Below are positions 56,242 through 64,000 of a stretch of 64,000 nt of DNA, piece by piece. Location: contig CABMPD010000001.1 of assembly GCA_902388455.1 (NCBI GenBank), positions 186,001 to 250,000 on the forward strand. The letters run 5' to 3'. The notes under the pieces were generated by a model. It made no database searches. It was not told the DNA's origin and saw only the letters and a program-made list of their open reading frames with translations. Position numbers and translations under genes: made by a program. Each line of letters starts with the position of its first letter. The stretch's first letter is position 1. The DNA is from an uncultured Alistipes sp. (lineage in GTDB: Bacteria; Bacteroidota; Bacteroidia; Bacteroidales; UBA932).

Positions 56242-57453
56242 ATGCCGCTGATCATGGAAACAAATAGAGCTGTTTACGGAAGTTACGCCGCCGAGCTCGG
56301 ACGGTTGGAAGCCACGGGGAGCCTGAGAGTTCTGCCGCAGGCCGAGAGCCTGGGCCGGTGGATCAGCCGTGACGGCCGTAGGATGCTCAATCTCTCCTCC
56401 AACGACTACCTCGGTCTGGCCGCGGAACAGAGTCTGGCGGAGGAATTTGCGGACAGCCTTCATTCTACCTCCTCCGGCGGGGGTTGGCTGCCCCTGTCCT
56501 CCTCCTCGTCCCGGCTGCTGACCGGCAACCATGAGGCATACGGGGCACTGGAAGAGCGGCTGGCCGCCATGTACGGCAGGGAGAGCGCCTTGGTGCTGAG
56601 CAGCGGCTACCACATGAACAGCGGGGTGCTGCCGGCCCTCTGCGACCGGAGAACCCTCATCTTAGCGGACAAACTGGTACACGCAAGCCTCATCGACGGC
56701 ATCCGCCTGTGCGAGGGGCGGTGCGTGCGGTTCCGGCACCAGGATTACGCCCAGGTGGAGAGCATCTTAGAGAAGGAGGCCGGAGCGTACGAGCGCATAT
56801 TCATCGTCACCGAGAGCATCTTCAGCATGGACGGAGATCTGGCTCCGCTGCAGCGGCTCGTGGAAATCAAGCGGAGGTGGCCTTCAGTGATGCTCTACGT
56901 GGACGAGGCCCACGCCGTGGGAGTACGCGGGGCCAACGGGCTCGGCCTCTCGGAGGAATGCGGCTGCATCGGGGACATCGACCTGCTCTGCGGCACATTC
57001 GGCAAGGCCCTGGCCTCAGTAGGAGCATACGTGGTCTGCGACCGGGTGATCAAGGAATATCTGGTCAATAAGATGCGCACCCTGATATTCACCACCGCCC
57101 TGCCTCCGGTCAATGTCGCATGGAGCCTCTTCATCATGGAGCGGCTGCAGCTATTCGGAGGACGCAGGGAACATTTAGACAGGATATCCTCTGAGGTACG
57201 GAAGGCATTCGCCCTGCGCGGGATGCAGATGCCCTCCGGAAGCCATATCATACCGATGATCATAGGCTCCAGCGCCGATGCAGTGCTGCGGGCCGAAGAC
57301 ATGCAGCGGCACGGATTCTATGTGCTGCCCATCCGTCCTCCTACTGTCCCGGAGGGGACTTCCAGGCTGCGGTTCTCGCTGACCGCTGCTCTCGAGGAGG
57401 AGGACATAGCCAAGTTGATTGAATATGAAACAGGTTTTTCTGAGACGAGTTGA
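56242..57453 (+). CDS. bioF: 8-amino-7-oxononanoate synthase
   Basis: A PLP enzyme condensing pimeloyl-ACP with alanine. I use the ATG at 56242 (MPLIMETNRAVYG, 403 residues); a start at 56254 (METNRAVYG) is equally possible. The PLP Lys lies in TFGKALASVGAYVV, with VDEAHAVGVRG and FRHQDYAQVE nearby. It is shifted slightly downstream of bioA (6-base gap), and its 3-prime end overlaps bioG by 29 bases. Confidence 0.96.
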   Translation: MPLIMETNRAVYGSYAAELGRLEATGSLRVLPQAESLGRWISRDGRRMLNLSSNDYLGLAAEQSLAEEFADSLHSTSSGGGWLPLSSSSSRLLTGNHEAYGALEERLAAMYGRESALVLSSGYHMNSGVLPALCDRRTLILADKLVHASLIDGIRLCEGRCVRFRHQDYAQVESILEKEAGAYERIFIVTESIFSMDGDLAPLQRLVEIKRRWPSVMLYVDEAHAVGVRGANGLGLSEECGCIGDIDLLCGTFGKALASVGAYVVCDRVIKEYLVNKMRTLIFTTALPPVNVAWSLFIMERLQLFGGRREHLDRISSEVRKAFALRGMQMPSGSHIIPMIIGSSADAVLRAEDMQRHGFYVLPIRPPTVPEGTSRLRFSLTAALEEEDIAKLIEYETGFSETS

Positions 57454-58111
57454 GGGGGCCTCCGACCTGCTGCTGTTCTTCGCAGGTTGGGGCGCCGAGC
57501 CCGGTATGTTTAAGTACGACGAATTGACTGACGGAAGCGGAACCAGCGATGTGATGATGTGCTGGGACTACCGCGGCCTTGACTTCGACGCCGGAGTGCT
57601 CGAAGGCTACAGCACCACAAGGGTGCTGGCATGGTCGATGGGCGTCTGGGTGGCCGGTCAGGTGCTGTCCGGACTGGACATGGCACCGGGCTACCGGGTG
57701 GCGGTCAACGGCACTCCATTTCCCATACACGACAGCTTAGGTATCCCCGAGGCCGTATTCGACGGGACGCTGGCCATGCTGTCCGACAAGACTTTGAATA
57801 AGTTCCGCAGGCGGATGTGCGGCTCAGCCGAGGCTTTCGAGAGACTGATGAGCTGCTCTCTGTCCAGGACACTGGAAGAGCAGCGGGAGGAGCTGGATGT
57901 CCTCGGAAAGGCAGTACGCGGCAACAGGCCCCGGCCATTTGCCTGGACCCATGCCGTGGCCGGACTGGAGGACATGATATTTCCGGCCGCCAACCAGAAA
58001 GCCGCGTGGGCCGCTGCAGGAGTGCCCGTGAGTGTGCTCGACATACCGCACTGGAGCAAAGACATCCTCAGAAAACTTATCTACCTCGACAATACATGGA
58101 CAAACAGCTGA
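57425..58111 (+). CDS. bioG: Pimeloyl-ACP methyl ester esterase, BioG type
   Basis: A 228-residue alpha/beta hydrolase starting at the ATG at 57425 (MKQVFLRRVEG). The nucleophile elbow is LAWSMGVWVA, with a C-terminal His in LDIPHWSKDIL. BioG (DUF452) hydrolyses the methyl ester of pimeloyl-ACP methyl ester, the step BioH performs in E. coli, and releases the substrate for BioF. Its 3-prime end overlaps bioC by 16 bases. In Bacteroidota BioG and BioC are often adjacent or fused; here they are separate. Confidence 0.9.
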   Translation: MKQVFLRRVEGASDLLLFFAGWGAEPGMFKYDELTDGSGTSDVMMCWDYRGLDFDAGVLEGYSTTRVLAWSMGVWVAGQVLSGLDMAPGYRVAVNGTPFPIHDSLGIPEAVFDGTLAMLSDKTLNKFRRRMCGSAEAFERLMSCSLSRTLEEQREELDVLGKAVRGNRPRPFAWTHAVAGLEDMIFPAANQKAAWAAAGVPVSVLDIPHWSKDILRKLIYLDNTWTNS

Positions 58112-58866
58112 TACGCACACGTTTCGCTAAGTCCATAAGGAGTTATGCGGAGTACGCCCAGGCTCAGACGGTCATCGCCTCGAGGCTGTGCTCGCTGCTG
58201 TCCGCAGTACTCATAGAAGAGCCGCGGAGGGTGCTGGAAGTCGGCTGCGGGACCGGGACATTCACCAGACGGTTCCTGGAGCAGTTCCGGCCGGAGGAGA
58301 TGGCCCTCAACGACATCTGTCCGGAAGTAGAGGAGGCACTGGCCGATCTGCTCACGCCTCAGGCCGGTGAGAGCACTCCGCAGATATCATTCACTGCCGG
58401 AGACGCCGAACTTTGCAGCCTGCCCGGAGACCGGGACCTGATAGTCTCCTGCTCCGTCCTGCAGTGGTTCGAAGACCCCGGAGCCTTTATCGCCCGCTGC
58501 CGGACGCTGGTGCGAGGGGGAGGCTGCATCGCCCTGACCACCTTCGGCCCTGACAACCTGCAGGAGGTCACCGCCGTCACCGGGGCGGGACTGAGCTACC
58601 TGCCCTTAGGGTGGCTGCAAGGACTGCTCGACGAGGCCGGGCTGAGGACAGTGCTGGCGGAGGACGAGCATCTCACCCTGCATTTTCCTTCCCCCACCGA
58701 AGTCCTGCGCCATCTCAAGCACACCGGTGTCACCGGTGTCACCCGCACCTCCTGGACCCGGGGACGGTTAGCTGAGTTCTCCGCAGAATACTCCTCCAGA
58801 TACGGCGACGGAGACGGAAGCGTACCGCTGACCTACCACCCCGTATACCTGATAGCAAGAAAGTAA
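58096..58866 (+). CDS. bioC: Malonyl-ACP O-methyltransferase
   Basis: A 256-residue SAM methyltransferase starting at the ATG at 58096 (MDKQLIRTRFAKSIRSY); the long upstream open frame through bioG is not coding. VLEVGCGTGTFTRRF is the SAM-binding motif and LIVSCSVLQWFEDP the conserved core. BioC methylates malonyl-ACP so that the fatty-acid enzymes can extend it to pimeloyl-ACP methyl ester, which BioG then cleaves. Confidence 0.93.
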   Translation: MDKQLIRTRFAKSIRSYAEYAQAQTVIASRLCSLLSAVLIEEPRRVLEVGCGTGTFTRRFLEQFRPEEMALNDICPEVEEALADLLTPQAGESTPQISFTAGDAELCSLPGDRDLIVSCSVLQWFEDPGAFIARCRTLVRGGGCIALTTFGPDNLQEVTAVTGAGLSYLPLGWLQGLLDEAGLRTVLAEDEHLTLHFPSPTEVLRHLKHTGVTGVTRTSWTRGRLAEFSAEYSSRYGDGDGSVPLTYHPVYLIARK

Positions 58867-58889
58867 TTTTCATACAGTACCACCTCATC

Positions 58890-59534
58890 ATGAAAAACAA
58901 CGTATACTTCGTAAGCGGAATCGACACCAACGTCGGGAAAAGCTACGCCACAGGATTCATAGCCCGTACCTGGAACTCAGAGGGCAGGCGTACCATTACC
59001 CAGAAACTCATTCAGACAGGGAACACAGGCATCTCGGAGGACATAGAGCTGCACCGCAGGATCATGGGATGCGGCCTGCTGCCCGAGGACCGCGAGGGAC
59101 TGACCATGCCCGAGATATTCTCCTACCCGTGCTCTCCCCACCTGGCCGCCGAGATAGACGGACGTCAGATCGATTTCTGGAAGATACAGAAAGCCACTGA
59201 GGAACTGGCCGGCCGCTACGATGCCGTACTGCTCGAAGGTGCCGGCGGACTCATGGTACCGCTGACCCGCAAGCTGCTGACGATAGACTACATCGCATGG
59301 AAACGCTACCCGCTGATCTACGTCACCTCAGGACGCTTAGGCAGCATCAACCATTTTCTCTTAGGGCTGGAAGCCATCCGCGCCCGCCGCATCCGTCTAC
59401 ACACCGTAGCCTACAACCTCTTCCCCCGCGAGGAGGACGACCGCATCAGCCGCGACACCGAGGGCTACATCCGCGACGTGCTCGCCCGCGAGTGGCCGGA
59501 TACTCAGTTTGTCACTGTTCCGGTGATGGAATAA
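58890..59534 (+). CDS. bioD: Dethiobiotin synthetase
   Basis: A 214-residue ATP-dependent carboxylase closing the ureido ring of dethiobiotin. The P-loop is SGIDTNVGKSYATG (about residues 9-22); LLEGAGGLMVPL and the PYCxSPHLAAE-like segment (YPCSPHLAAEI) are also typical. It ends the operon and overlaps the convergent propeller lipoprotein gene by 23 bases. Confidence 0.95.
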   Translation: MKNNVYFVSGIDTNVGKSYATGFIARTWNSEGRRTITQKLIQTGNTGISEDIELHRRIMGCGLLPEDREGLTMPEIFSYPCSPHLAAEIDGRQIDFWKIQKATEELAGRYDAVLLEGAGGLMVPLTRKLLTIDYIAWKRYPLIYVTSGRLGSINHFLLGLEAIRARRIRLHTVAYNLFPREEDDRISRDTEGYIRDVLAREWPDTQFVTVPVME

Positions 59535-60684
59535 TGTCCTCTATGAGACCGGAGACATCGTACCTTATGAGGAGCTCCTGACCTGATATCAGGACGTAGA
59601 GGCATCCGCCGGAAATGTCCATATCGTAGAAAATGCCTCCTTTCGGCAGAGGTATTTCGGCAAGCGGTTCTCCCTCATAGCTGAACAGGCGGACGTATTG
59701 CTTGACCTCGGGTTCCCGGAACCAATGCAGGACAGAGATAAAGTCCGGGTAAGTCTTGGGCCGGAGAGCCAGCCTTGCATCGTTGCCATGTTCCACTGAC
59801 GATACGTCGTCCACCCTGTCTCCGTAGGTGCAGACTGTCCGGGCGTATGTCCCGTCTGCAGAGAAGATGTTCATGGTGTTCAGCGTCCGCTCCGCCTCGA
59901 CTATCAGGCCGCGGCTGCTTTCATAGGCATGGCTGCCGTTTATGAGATTGAATCCGGGCACGCTGAACGACACCATGTTGCCTGAGCCGACAACGCTGCC
60001 GCTGCCGGATTCCGGTTCCGCCTTCACCGCTGCGCTGTTCAGCCTGTCCAGCGGAGGTGTCGTCCTCCTCTCCCCGTCAGAGGAAAGGATAAAGCGGTTT
60101 ATGGAACTGCGGTCCGCACCGGCGTGTACTATCAGATACTCCTGTCCGTCAAGAGGAACTGCACTCAGCAACCACGGCGAATCCTGCAGTTCAAGACTCC
60201 TCGATGCCAGCTCAGTCCGCCCGTTCTCTATTGAGGCCGTCACATCCCATTCCATCAGATTTCCCGCATAATCCGTCCAGCAGGCCGTCAGATGACCGTC
60301 CTCCTTGTAGCTGAACTGCACACTGCTCACACCATTGAAACTTACTATCTCGCCCGGGCCGCGTCCCATCCGCAGGAATTTCCCGTAGACCGTCCTGCCG
60401 TCTACACTGAGGACCGTCACCCGCCCGGCGTTATCGTTATTGCTCACTATCAGCAGCGAATCTTTTATCACGAAGTCACTCACTCCCAGCACCGGAAGAT
60501 TTAGAGTATCGCCCTGGACAAGTTCCCAAGTCACCGGATACTCATCCTCCACATACACCACATCCTCGAACGCCAGCGAATTCTCCGGCACCTTCCGTAC
60601 GTCACCGCATCCCGTCACCATCAGCATCATGGCCGCTCCGGCCGCCATCACAGACATAGATTTGCTAAAATTTCCTGCTTTCAT
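59512..60684 (-). CDS. BF3164-like beta-propeller lipoprotein
   Basis: A 390-residue lipoprotein with a lipobox ending at C26 (MVTGC). The rest has six-bladed propeller features of the BF3164/TolB-like family of Bacteroidota: repeated strand patterns such as DFVIKDSLLIVSNND, GRGPGEIVSFNGVSSVQF and LYVLISGQELLIRYD. The GKFLRMGRGPGE motif near residue 105 is highly typical. Ligand unknown. It is convergent with bioD and has its own upstream promoter. Confidence 0.82.
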   Translation of the reverse strand: MKAGNFSKSMSVMAAGAAMMLMVTGCGDVRKVPENSLAFEDVVYVEDEYPVTWELVQGDTLNLPVLGVSDFVIKDSLLIVSNNDNAGRVTVLSVDGRTVYGKFLRMGRGPGEIVSFNGVSSVQFSYKEDGHLTACWTDYAGNLMEWDVTASIENGRTELASRSLELQDSPWLLSAVPLDGQEYLIVHAGADRSSINRFILSSDGERRTTPPLDRLNSAAVKAEPESGSGSVVGSGNMVSFSVPGFNLINGSHAYESSRGLIVEAERTLNTMNIFSADGTYARTVCTYGDRVDDVSSVEHGNDARLALRPKTYPDFISVLHWFREPEVKQYVRLFSYEGEPLAEIPLPKGGIFYDMDISGGCLYVLISGQELLIRYDVSGLIEDIIPSPEQ

Positions 60685-61000
60685 TGTTATTATTCAGAAT
60701 TTAGTTACTACTGTCCACAAAATTAAGACTTTTTTTTGAAAAGGAAATCGTGGAATACGAAGCAACGGTAAGCAGAAGAGCACCCTATAAATGCAAAACT
60801 CGTATTTTCAATCAGTTATTATCCTAACGAGTATCTTTAGTAGGTATCGGAAGGCACGGCAAGAACATCGGCTTCCCCAACTATTTGATTACTGAGCGGT
60901 TACGAAAACACCCTGCGCCCGTACTTACCGTTGTCACCCAGCCGCGAGGCGCCAGCCAGCAGCCGTCCTCATACTGCCACACCTTCGGAGCGAAGCGACT
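60685..61000. other. Intergenic region with a promoter, otherwise featureless
   Basis: Apart from the promoter of the propeller gene, I see no gene here. The short frames reading back from the tRNA region do not have coding character. The 3-prime part grades into the repeat element at 61001. Confidence 0.5.
60718..60725 (-). promoter_or_regulatory. -7 element for the propeller lipoprotein gene
   Basis: The minus strand reads TAATTTTG, an exact -7 match, 33 bases before the ATG at 60684. The -33 position is TTTC-like. Confidence 0.45.
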
Positions 61001-61040
61001 AAGCCTCCCCCTGAGGGGAGGTTTGGAGGGGGTCTGACAA
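61001..61040. repeat. GC-rich intergenic inverted repeat
   Basis: CCTCCCC (61004-61010), four bases, then GGGGAGG (61015-61021), continuing as TTTGGAGGGGGTC. Similar C/G-run elements are common between genes in Bacteroidota genomes; only one copy is in this window, so its repeat status is from memory. Confidence 0.45.
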
Positions 61041-61063
61041 AGACAGCGAAGCGTCCCGAGCAC

Positions 61064-61085
61064 AAAAAAGCCGGTGCGAGCCGGC
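61064..61085 (-). terminator. Rho-independent terminator after tRNA-Leu
   Basis: On the minus strand GCCGG, a six-base loop (CTCGCA) and CCGGC are followed by TTTTTT, beginning 8 bases after the tRNA. The stem is extended by an A/T tract and by pairing with the tRNA 3-prime end (see findings). Confidence 0.85.
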
Positions 61086-61092
61086 TTTTTTG

Positions 61093-61178
61093 TGCTCGAG
61101 ACGGGAATCGAACCCGTACGGACATTGCTGCCCACAGGATTTTAAGTCCTGCGTGTCTACCTATTCCACCACTCGAGC
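61093..61178 (-). tRNA. tRNA-Leu (anticodon UAA)
   Basis: An 86-base class II tRNA. Acceptor GCTCGAG (61172-61178) pairs with CTCGAGC at the other end; the anticodon loop reads CTTAAAA with TAA in the centre, closed by CAGGA/TCCTG. The long variable arm (GGGCAGCAATGTCC) and the GGTTCGATTCC T-arm are present. The discriminator base is A; CCA is not encoded. Confidence 0.95.
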
Positions 61179-61225
61179 AAATAGACCGCAAAAGTATTCA
61201 AAATCCATAAATATTACAATTTTTA

Positions 61226-61239
61226 CGGAGTACACTCCG
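61226..61239 (-). terminator. Weak hairpin after the ABC transporter operon
   Basis: CGGAGT/ACTCCG with a two-base loop, flanked by T- and A-tracts, 23 bases after the permease stop. It lacks a good T-run on the minus strand. Confidence 0.35.
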
Positions 61240-61262
61240 CAAAAATTATAATAAATCTGGAA

Positions 61263-62375
61263 TCAGCCGCGCTTTTTGTAACTGAGGACGGCCCAGCCGA
61301 TGATGACCACGAAGAAGGCCAGGAGCGGGTAGACGTACGGGAGGATGTCCCGGAAGGTACTGCCCTTGAGATAGATCATCCGCATGATCTCGGCGAAATA
61401 GGTGAAGGGATCGAAGAGGGATATGGCCCTCGCCCACTCCGGCATGCTGCTGATGGGGGTGAAGATACCGCACATCAGGATGAATACGATGATGATGAAG
61501 AATATCATGAACATCGCCTGCTGCATCGTGCTGGAGTAGTTGGAGATGATCAGGCCCAGGCCGGAGAGGCCGAAGATGAAGAGCAGCGACAGGCCGTAGA
61601 GCAGAAGCACGCTGCCCTCCGGACGCAGGCCGTAAAGCAGCCAGGCGACCAGCATGCCGACACTAAGGACGATGATGCCGATGACCCAGTACGGAATGAG
61701 CTTGCCTACGATGAAGGTAATCTTCGGGACGGGGGTGACGTTGATCTGCTCGATGGTGCCGGCCTCCTTCTCTCCAACGATGTTCATGGCCGGGAGGAAG
61801 CCGGTGATAAGGGCCACGACGAGCATGATCAGGGCCGGGATCATGGGTATCTTGTAGTCCATCGTGGGATTGAACCAGTAGTAGGAGTCCACGGCTATGC
61901 CGCCGGGAGCCGTCAGCGTCACGGCCCCGCGCTCTAAGTTCACCTCTTCGGTGAAGTCCAGCACTATGACATCGAGGTAGGACGTACCGAGGCTGGCCTT
62001 GGTCCCGTTGACGGCATTGGCCTCTATCAGAAGGGAGCTGCTGCCCTCCGAGAGCAGATCCTGCTCGAATCCGTATGGCACCTCGAGGATGATGTCCGCG
62101 TCCCCGAACTCCACCTGCTCTAAGGCCTCGTCCGAGCGCATGAATACCCCAGTGATGTCGAAATACTCGGTAGAGGCTATCTTCTCGGTCAGCAGCTGGG
62201 AGAGGTCCGAGCGATCGTTGTCCACCACGGCCACGTTGACGTTCTTTATCTCCATGGTGGTGGCCCAGGGGAAGACCAGCATCACCAGTACGGGCAGGGC
62301 TATGACGATGAAGAGGATGAAGGGGTCCCTCGCCATCTGCTTGAATTCCTTTTCTATGAGATATTTGAGTATCAT
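61263..62375 (-). CDS. ABC-2 type permease (YbhR-like)
   Basis: A 370-residue permease with one N-terminal helix (about residues 18-38), a large extracytoplasmic region (about 40-170), and five or so C-terminal helices (about 175-365). The IEKEFKQMARDPFILFIVIALPVLVMLVF start is typical of the YbhS/YbhR and drug-exporter class. Its start overlaps the next permease gene as ATGA (62372-62375). The two permeases probably form a heterodimer with the ATPase at 63546. Confidence 0.9.
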   Translation of the reverse strand: MILKYLIEKEFKQMARDPFILFIVIALPVLVMLVFPWATTMEIKNVNVAVVDNDRSDLSQLLTEKIASTEYFDITGVFMRSDEALEQVEFGDADIILEVPYGFEQDLLSEGSSSLLIEANAVNGTKASLGTSYLDVIVLDFTEEVNLERGAVTLTAPGGIAVDSYYWFNPTMDYKIPMIPALIMLVVALITGFLPAMNIVGEKEAGTIEQINVTPVPKITFIVGKLIPYWVIGIIVLSVGMLVAWLLYGLRPEGSVLLLYGLSLLFIFGLSGLGLIISNYSSTMQQAMFMIFFIIIVFILMCGIFTPISSMPEWARAISLFDPFTYFAEIMRMIYLKGSTFRDILPYVYPLLAFFVVIIGWAVLSYKKRG

Positions 62376-63541
62376 AGCCTGTCCTTGAATTTAAATACGC
62401 TCAGTCCGGTGATCACCGTCAGGAAGCCGCACAGAATCAGCACCGCGTCGAGGCAGTAGCGGATACCGAGGCCCTGGATCATCATCACCTTTATCGAGTC
62501 AATATACCATTTGGCCGGTACACAGTAGGATATCCACTGCAGCACCTTCGGCATGCTCTCGATGGGGAAAAGCATGCCCGAGAGCAACATCGTCGGGAGC
62601 ATGAGCACCATGCCCGAGATAAGTATCGCCACCTCCTGCTTGGACACCAGGGTCGATATCAGGATGCCTATCGACAGCGACACGAGGATGAACAGCAGCG
62701 ACACCAGCACCACCCACATCAGGCTGCCCGATATCGGCACCTTGATCAGGAACACCGACAGGCAGAGCACTATCAGCAGGATGAAGGCCGAGACCACGAA
62801 GTAGGGTATCGCCTTGGCCAGTATCACCGAGAACGGCTTCACGGGAGAGACCAGCAGTACCTCCATCGTCCCCCTCTCCTTCTCACGGACGATGGACACC
62901 GAGGTCATCATCGCGCACACCAGCATGAGGATCATGCCCATGACTCCGGGCACGAAGTTGAAGGCGCTCTTCATCTGGGGGTTGTACATCATGCGGGTGG
63001 AGGTATGTATCTGCACGGACGGGACTGCCTCCGCCGAGGATGATGAGCCGCCCGCAGCTGCCTGATTGAGAGCCGCCTCCTGCGCCAGCTCCTTCTGGAA
63101 GGAGGAGACTATGCTGCTGACGTAGAAGACCGCCATCGAGCCGATATTGGTATTGGAGCCGTCCACGATGACCTGCAGGCGGCCGTCGGAATCATGGACC
63201 GCGCGGTGGTAGAAATTGTCCTCGAAGACCAGGGCGATGTCCGCCGAGTTGGAGCGGAAGGCCTCCAGCACACCCTCCTCACTGTCTATGAATGCCGTCA
63301 CCGTGAAATATTCACTGGCGTCTATCTGACTGATGAGCCGCGATGTAGCCGCATCCCGCGAGGGGTCGTAAACCGCCACCTTGACATCCTTTATCTCAGT
63401 GGACAGGGCGAAGCCGAAGAGCACTATCATCACCACCGGCATCACGATGAGCACCATAAGGGTCCTCGTATCCCGGAGAATGTGGTTGAACTCCTTGCCC
63501 ACAAACGACATGAACCGTTTAAAATCCTTCATCCTTCCCAT
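62372..63541 (-). CDS. ABC-2 type permease (YbhS-like)
   Basis: A 389-residue paralogue of the gene at 61263, with the same N-terminal helix, an extracytoplasmic domain (about residues 45-180) and about five C-terminal helices. VGKEFNHILRDTRTLMVLIVMPVVMIVLFGF opens it. The gene follows the ATPase stop by four bases. It should export hydrophobic compounds or lipid-like substrates together with its partners; the substrate is unknown. Confidence 0.9.
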   Translation of the reverse strand: MGRMKDFKRFMSFVGKEFNHILRDTRTLMVLIVMPVVMIVLFGFALSTEIKDVKVAVYDPSRDAATSRLISQIDASEYFTVTAFIDSEEGVLEAFRSNSADIALVFEDNFYHRAVHDSDGRLQVIVDGSNTNIGSMAVFYVSSIVSSFQKELAQEAALNQAAAGGSSSSAEAVPSVQIHTSTRMMYNPQMKSAFNFVPGVMGMILMLVCAMMTSVSIVREKERGTMEVLLVSPVKPFSVILAKAIPYFVVSAFILLIVLCLSVFLIKVPISGSLMWVVLVSLLFILVSLSIGILISTLVSKQEVAILISGMVLMLPTMLLSGMLFPIESMPKVLQWISYCVPAKWYIDSIKVMMIQGLGIRYCLDAVLILCGFLTVITGLSVFKFKDRL

Positions 63542-63545
63542 GGCG

Positions 63546-64000
63546 TCATTCCTCCCTTTTTGCCCGTCCGGCGAGCATTCTGAATACCTCGTCCATACCC
63601 GAGGCCCCGTACCGCTGCTTGAGAGCCGCCGGCGAGTCGAGCGCCTCTATCCTGCCGTCCACCATGATGGAGACGCGGTTGCAGTACTCCGCCTCATCCA
63701 TGTAGTGGGTCGTGACAAACACCGTGATACCCCTCTCGGCGGCATCGTAGATCATCTCCCAGAACCCGCGGCGGGTCGCCGGATCCACTCCTCCCGTAGG
63801 CTCGTCGAGGAACACGATCCTCGGATCATGGAATATTGCCACGGAAAATGCCAGCTTCTGCTTCCATCCCAGCGGCAGGTCCCGTACCATCCGGTTCCTC
63901 TGCTCCGTAAGGTCGAGCCGCTGCAGCAGCTCATCGGTCTTCTCCGCGATATCCCGGTCCTTCATCCCGTAGATGCCTCCGAAGAGCCGGATATTTTCCC
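63546..64000 (-). CDS. ABC transporter ATP-binding protein (N-terminus outside window)
   Basis: The frame is open to the right edge. Visible are a NIRLFGGIYGMKDRD segment typical of the helical subdomain, an atypical signature LPLGWKQKLAFSVAI in place of LSGGQ, Walker B RIVFLDEPTGGVDP, and the switch His in FVTTHYMDEAEYC. The LPLGWKQ form is characteristic of the YbhF-type exporter ATPases that pair with YbhS and YbhR. The P-loop lies outside the window, and any HlyD-like gene would be further right. Confidence 0.92.
   Translation of the reverse strand, partial: ENIRLFGGIYGMKDRDIAEKTDELLQRLDLTEQRNRMVRDLPLGWKQKLAFSVAIFHDPRIVFLDEPTGGVDPATRRGFWEMIYDAAERGITVFVTTHYMDEAEYCNRVSIMVDGRIEALDSPAALKQRYGASGMDEVFRMLAGRAKREE

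Noticed and set aside
61093..61178. Integrated element at tRNA-Leu
   Set aside because: No integrase or direct repeat of the tRNA end is seen nearby; the inverted match is reported only as a curiosity.
60881..61191. Short minus-strand frames crossing tRNA-Leu
   Set aside because: They run through the tRNA gene and its terminator and look like the usual spurious translation of tRNA plus repeat.
1..64000. CRISPR arrays, insertion sequences, rRNA genes, origins
   Set aside because: No regularly spaced direct repeats, transposase-like frames or rRNA sequence were recognised anywhere in the window.

Overview
The window looks like the chromosome of an anaerobic, probably gut-associated member of Bacteroidales. 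Evidence: many start sites follow the Bacteroidota promoter pattern (TTTG, about 19-21 bases, TAnnTTTG) and starts lack strong Shine-Dalgarno sequences. BACON-domain, DUF4270 and BF3164-like lipoproteins, a C10 peptidase with a possible C-terminal sorting tail, GSCFA, DUF3098 and DUF4294 proteins and a GT5-only glycogen synthase are typical of that phylum, and ribosomal protein L36 lacks zinc ligands. I cannot name a genus.

Layout. 1-6.5 kb (minus): a zinc-ribbon coiled-coil protein (cut by the window edge), Nif3, a MerR regulator, two M23 peptidases flanking a BACON lipoprotein, and a C10 cysteine protease. 6.6-18.1 kb (minus): a tight run of a BASS transporter, thiamine pyrophosphokinase, a fused LptF/G permease-methionyl-tRNA formyltransferase, alaS, a second LptF/G permease, tgt, two envelope proteins and an SDR-type threonine dehydrogenase. 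18.2-20 kb (plus): a LytS-type kinase and a LytTR regulator whose DNA-binding domain is cut off against a truncated opposing lipoprotein gene. 20.1-22.2 kb: a GSCFA protein and a repeat lipoprotein. 22.4-33.0 kb (minus): the spc/alpha ribosomal operon from rplP to rplQ with secY, map, infA and rpoA. The S10-operon genes that normally precede rplP are absent, and a clear promoter sits in front of rplP. 33.3-36.9 kb: a low-GC beta-barrel/coiled-coil lipoprotein pair. 37.2-42.9 kb: a NagB/PIG-L two-domain protein, then a glycyl radical activase and trans-4-hydroxy-L-proline dehydratase. 43-50.3 kb: envelope and division genes (DUF4294, LpxH-like, uppP, DUF3098, ftsX), glycogen synthase, DUF4270, fabF and acpP. 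50.4-53.9 kb: purN, a decayed lipoprotein fragment, a PAS-LuxR regulator, and a lipoprotein gene separated from it by two identical palindromes. 54.0-59.5 kb (plus): a compact biotin operon, bioB-A-F-G-C-D. 59.5-64 kb (minus): a beta-propeller lipoprotein, tRNA-Leu(UAA) and a YbhFSR-like ABC exporter that runs off the right edge.

The points most worth a second look are the LptF/G-Fmt fusion, the thiN-coupled BASS transporter, the broken ribosomal operon, the NagB-like protein lacking a catalytic-triad glutamate, the rearrangement scar behind the LytTR regulator, and the twin palindromes beside the LuxR gene.
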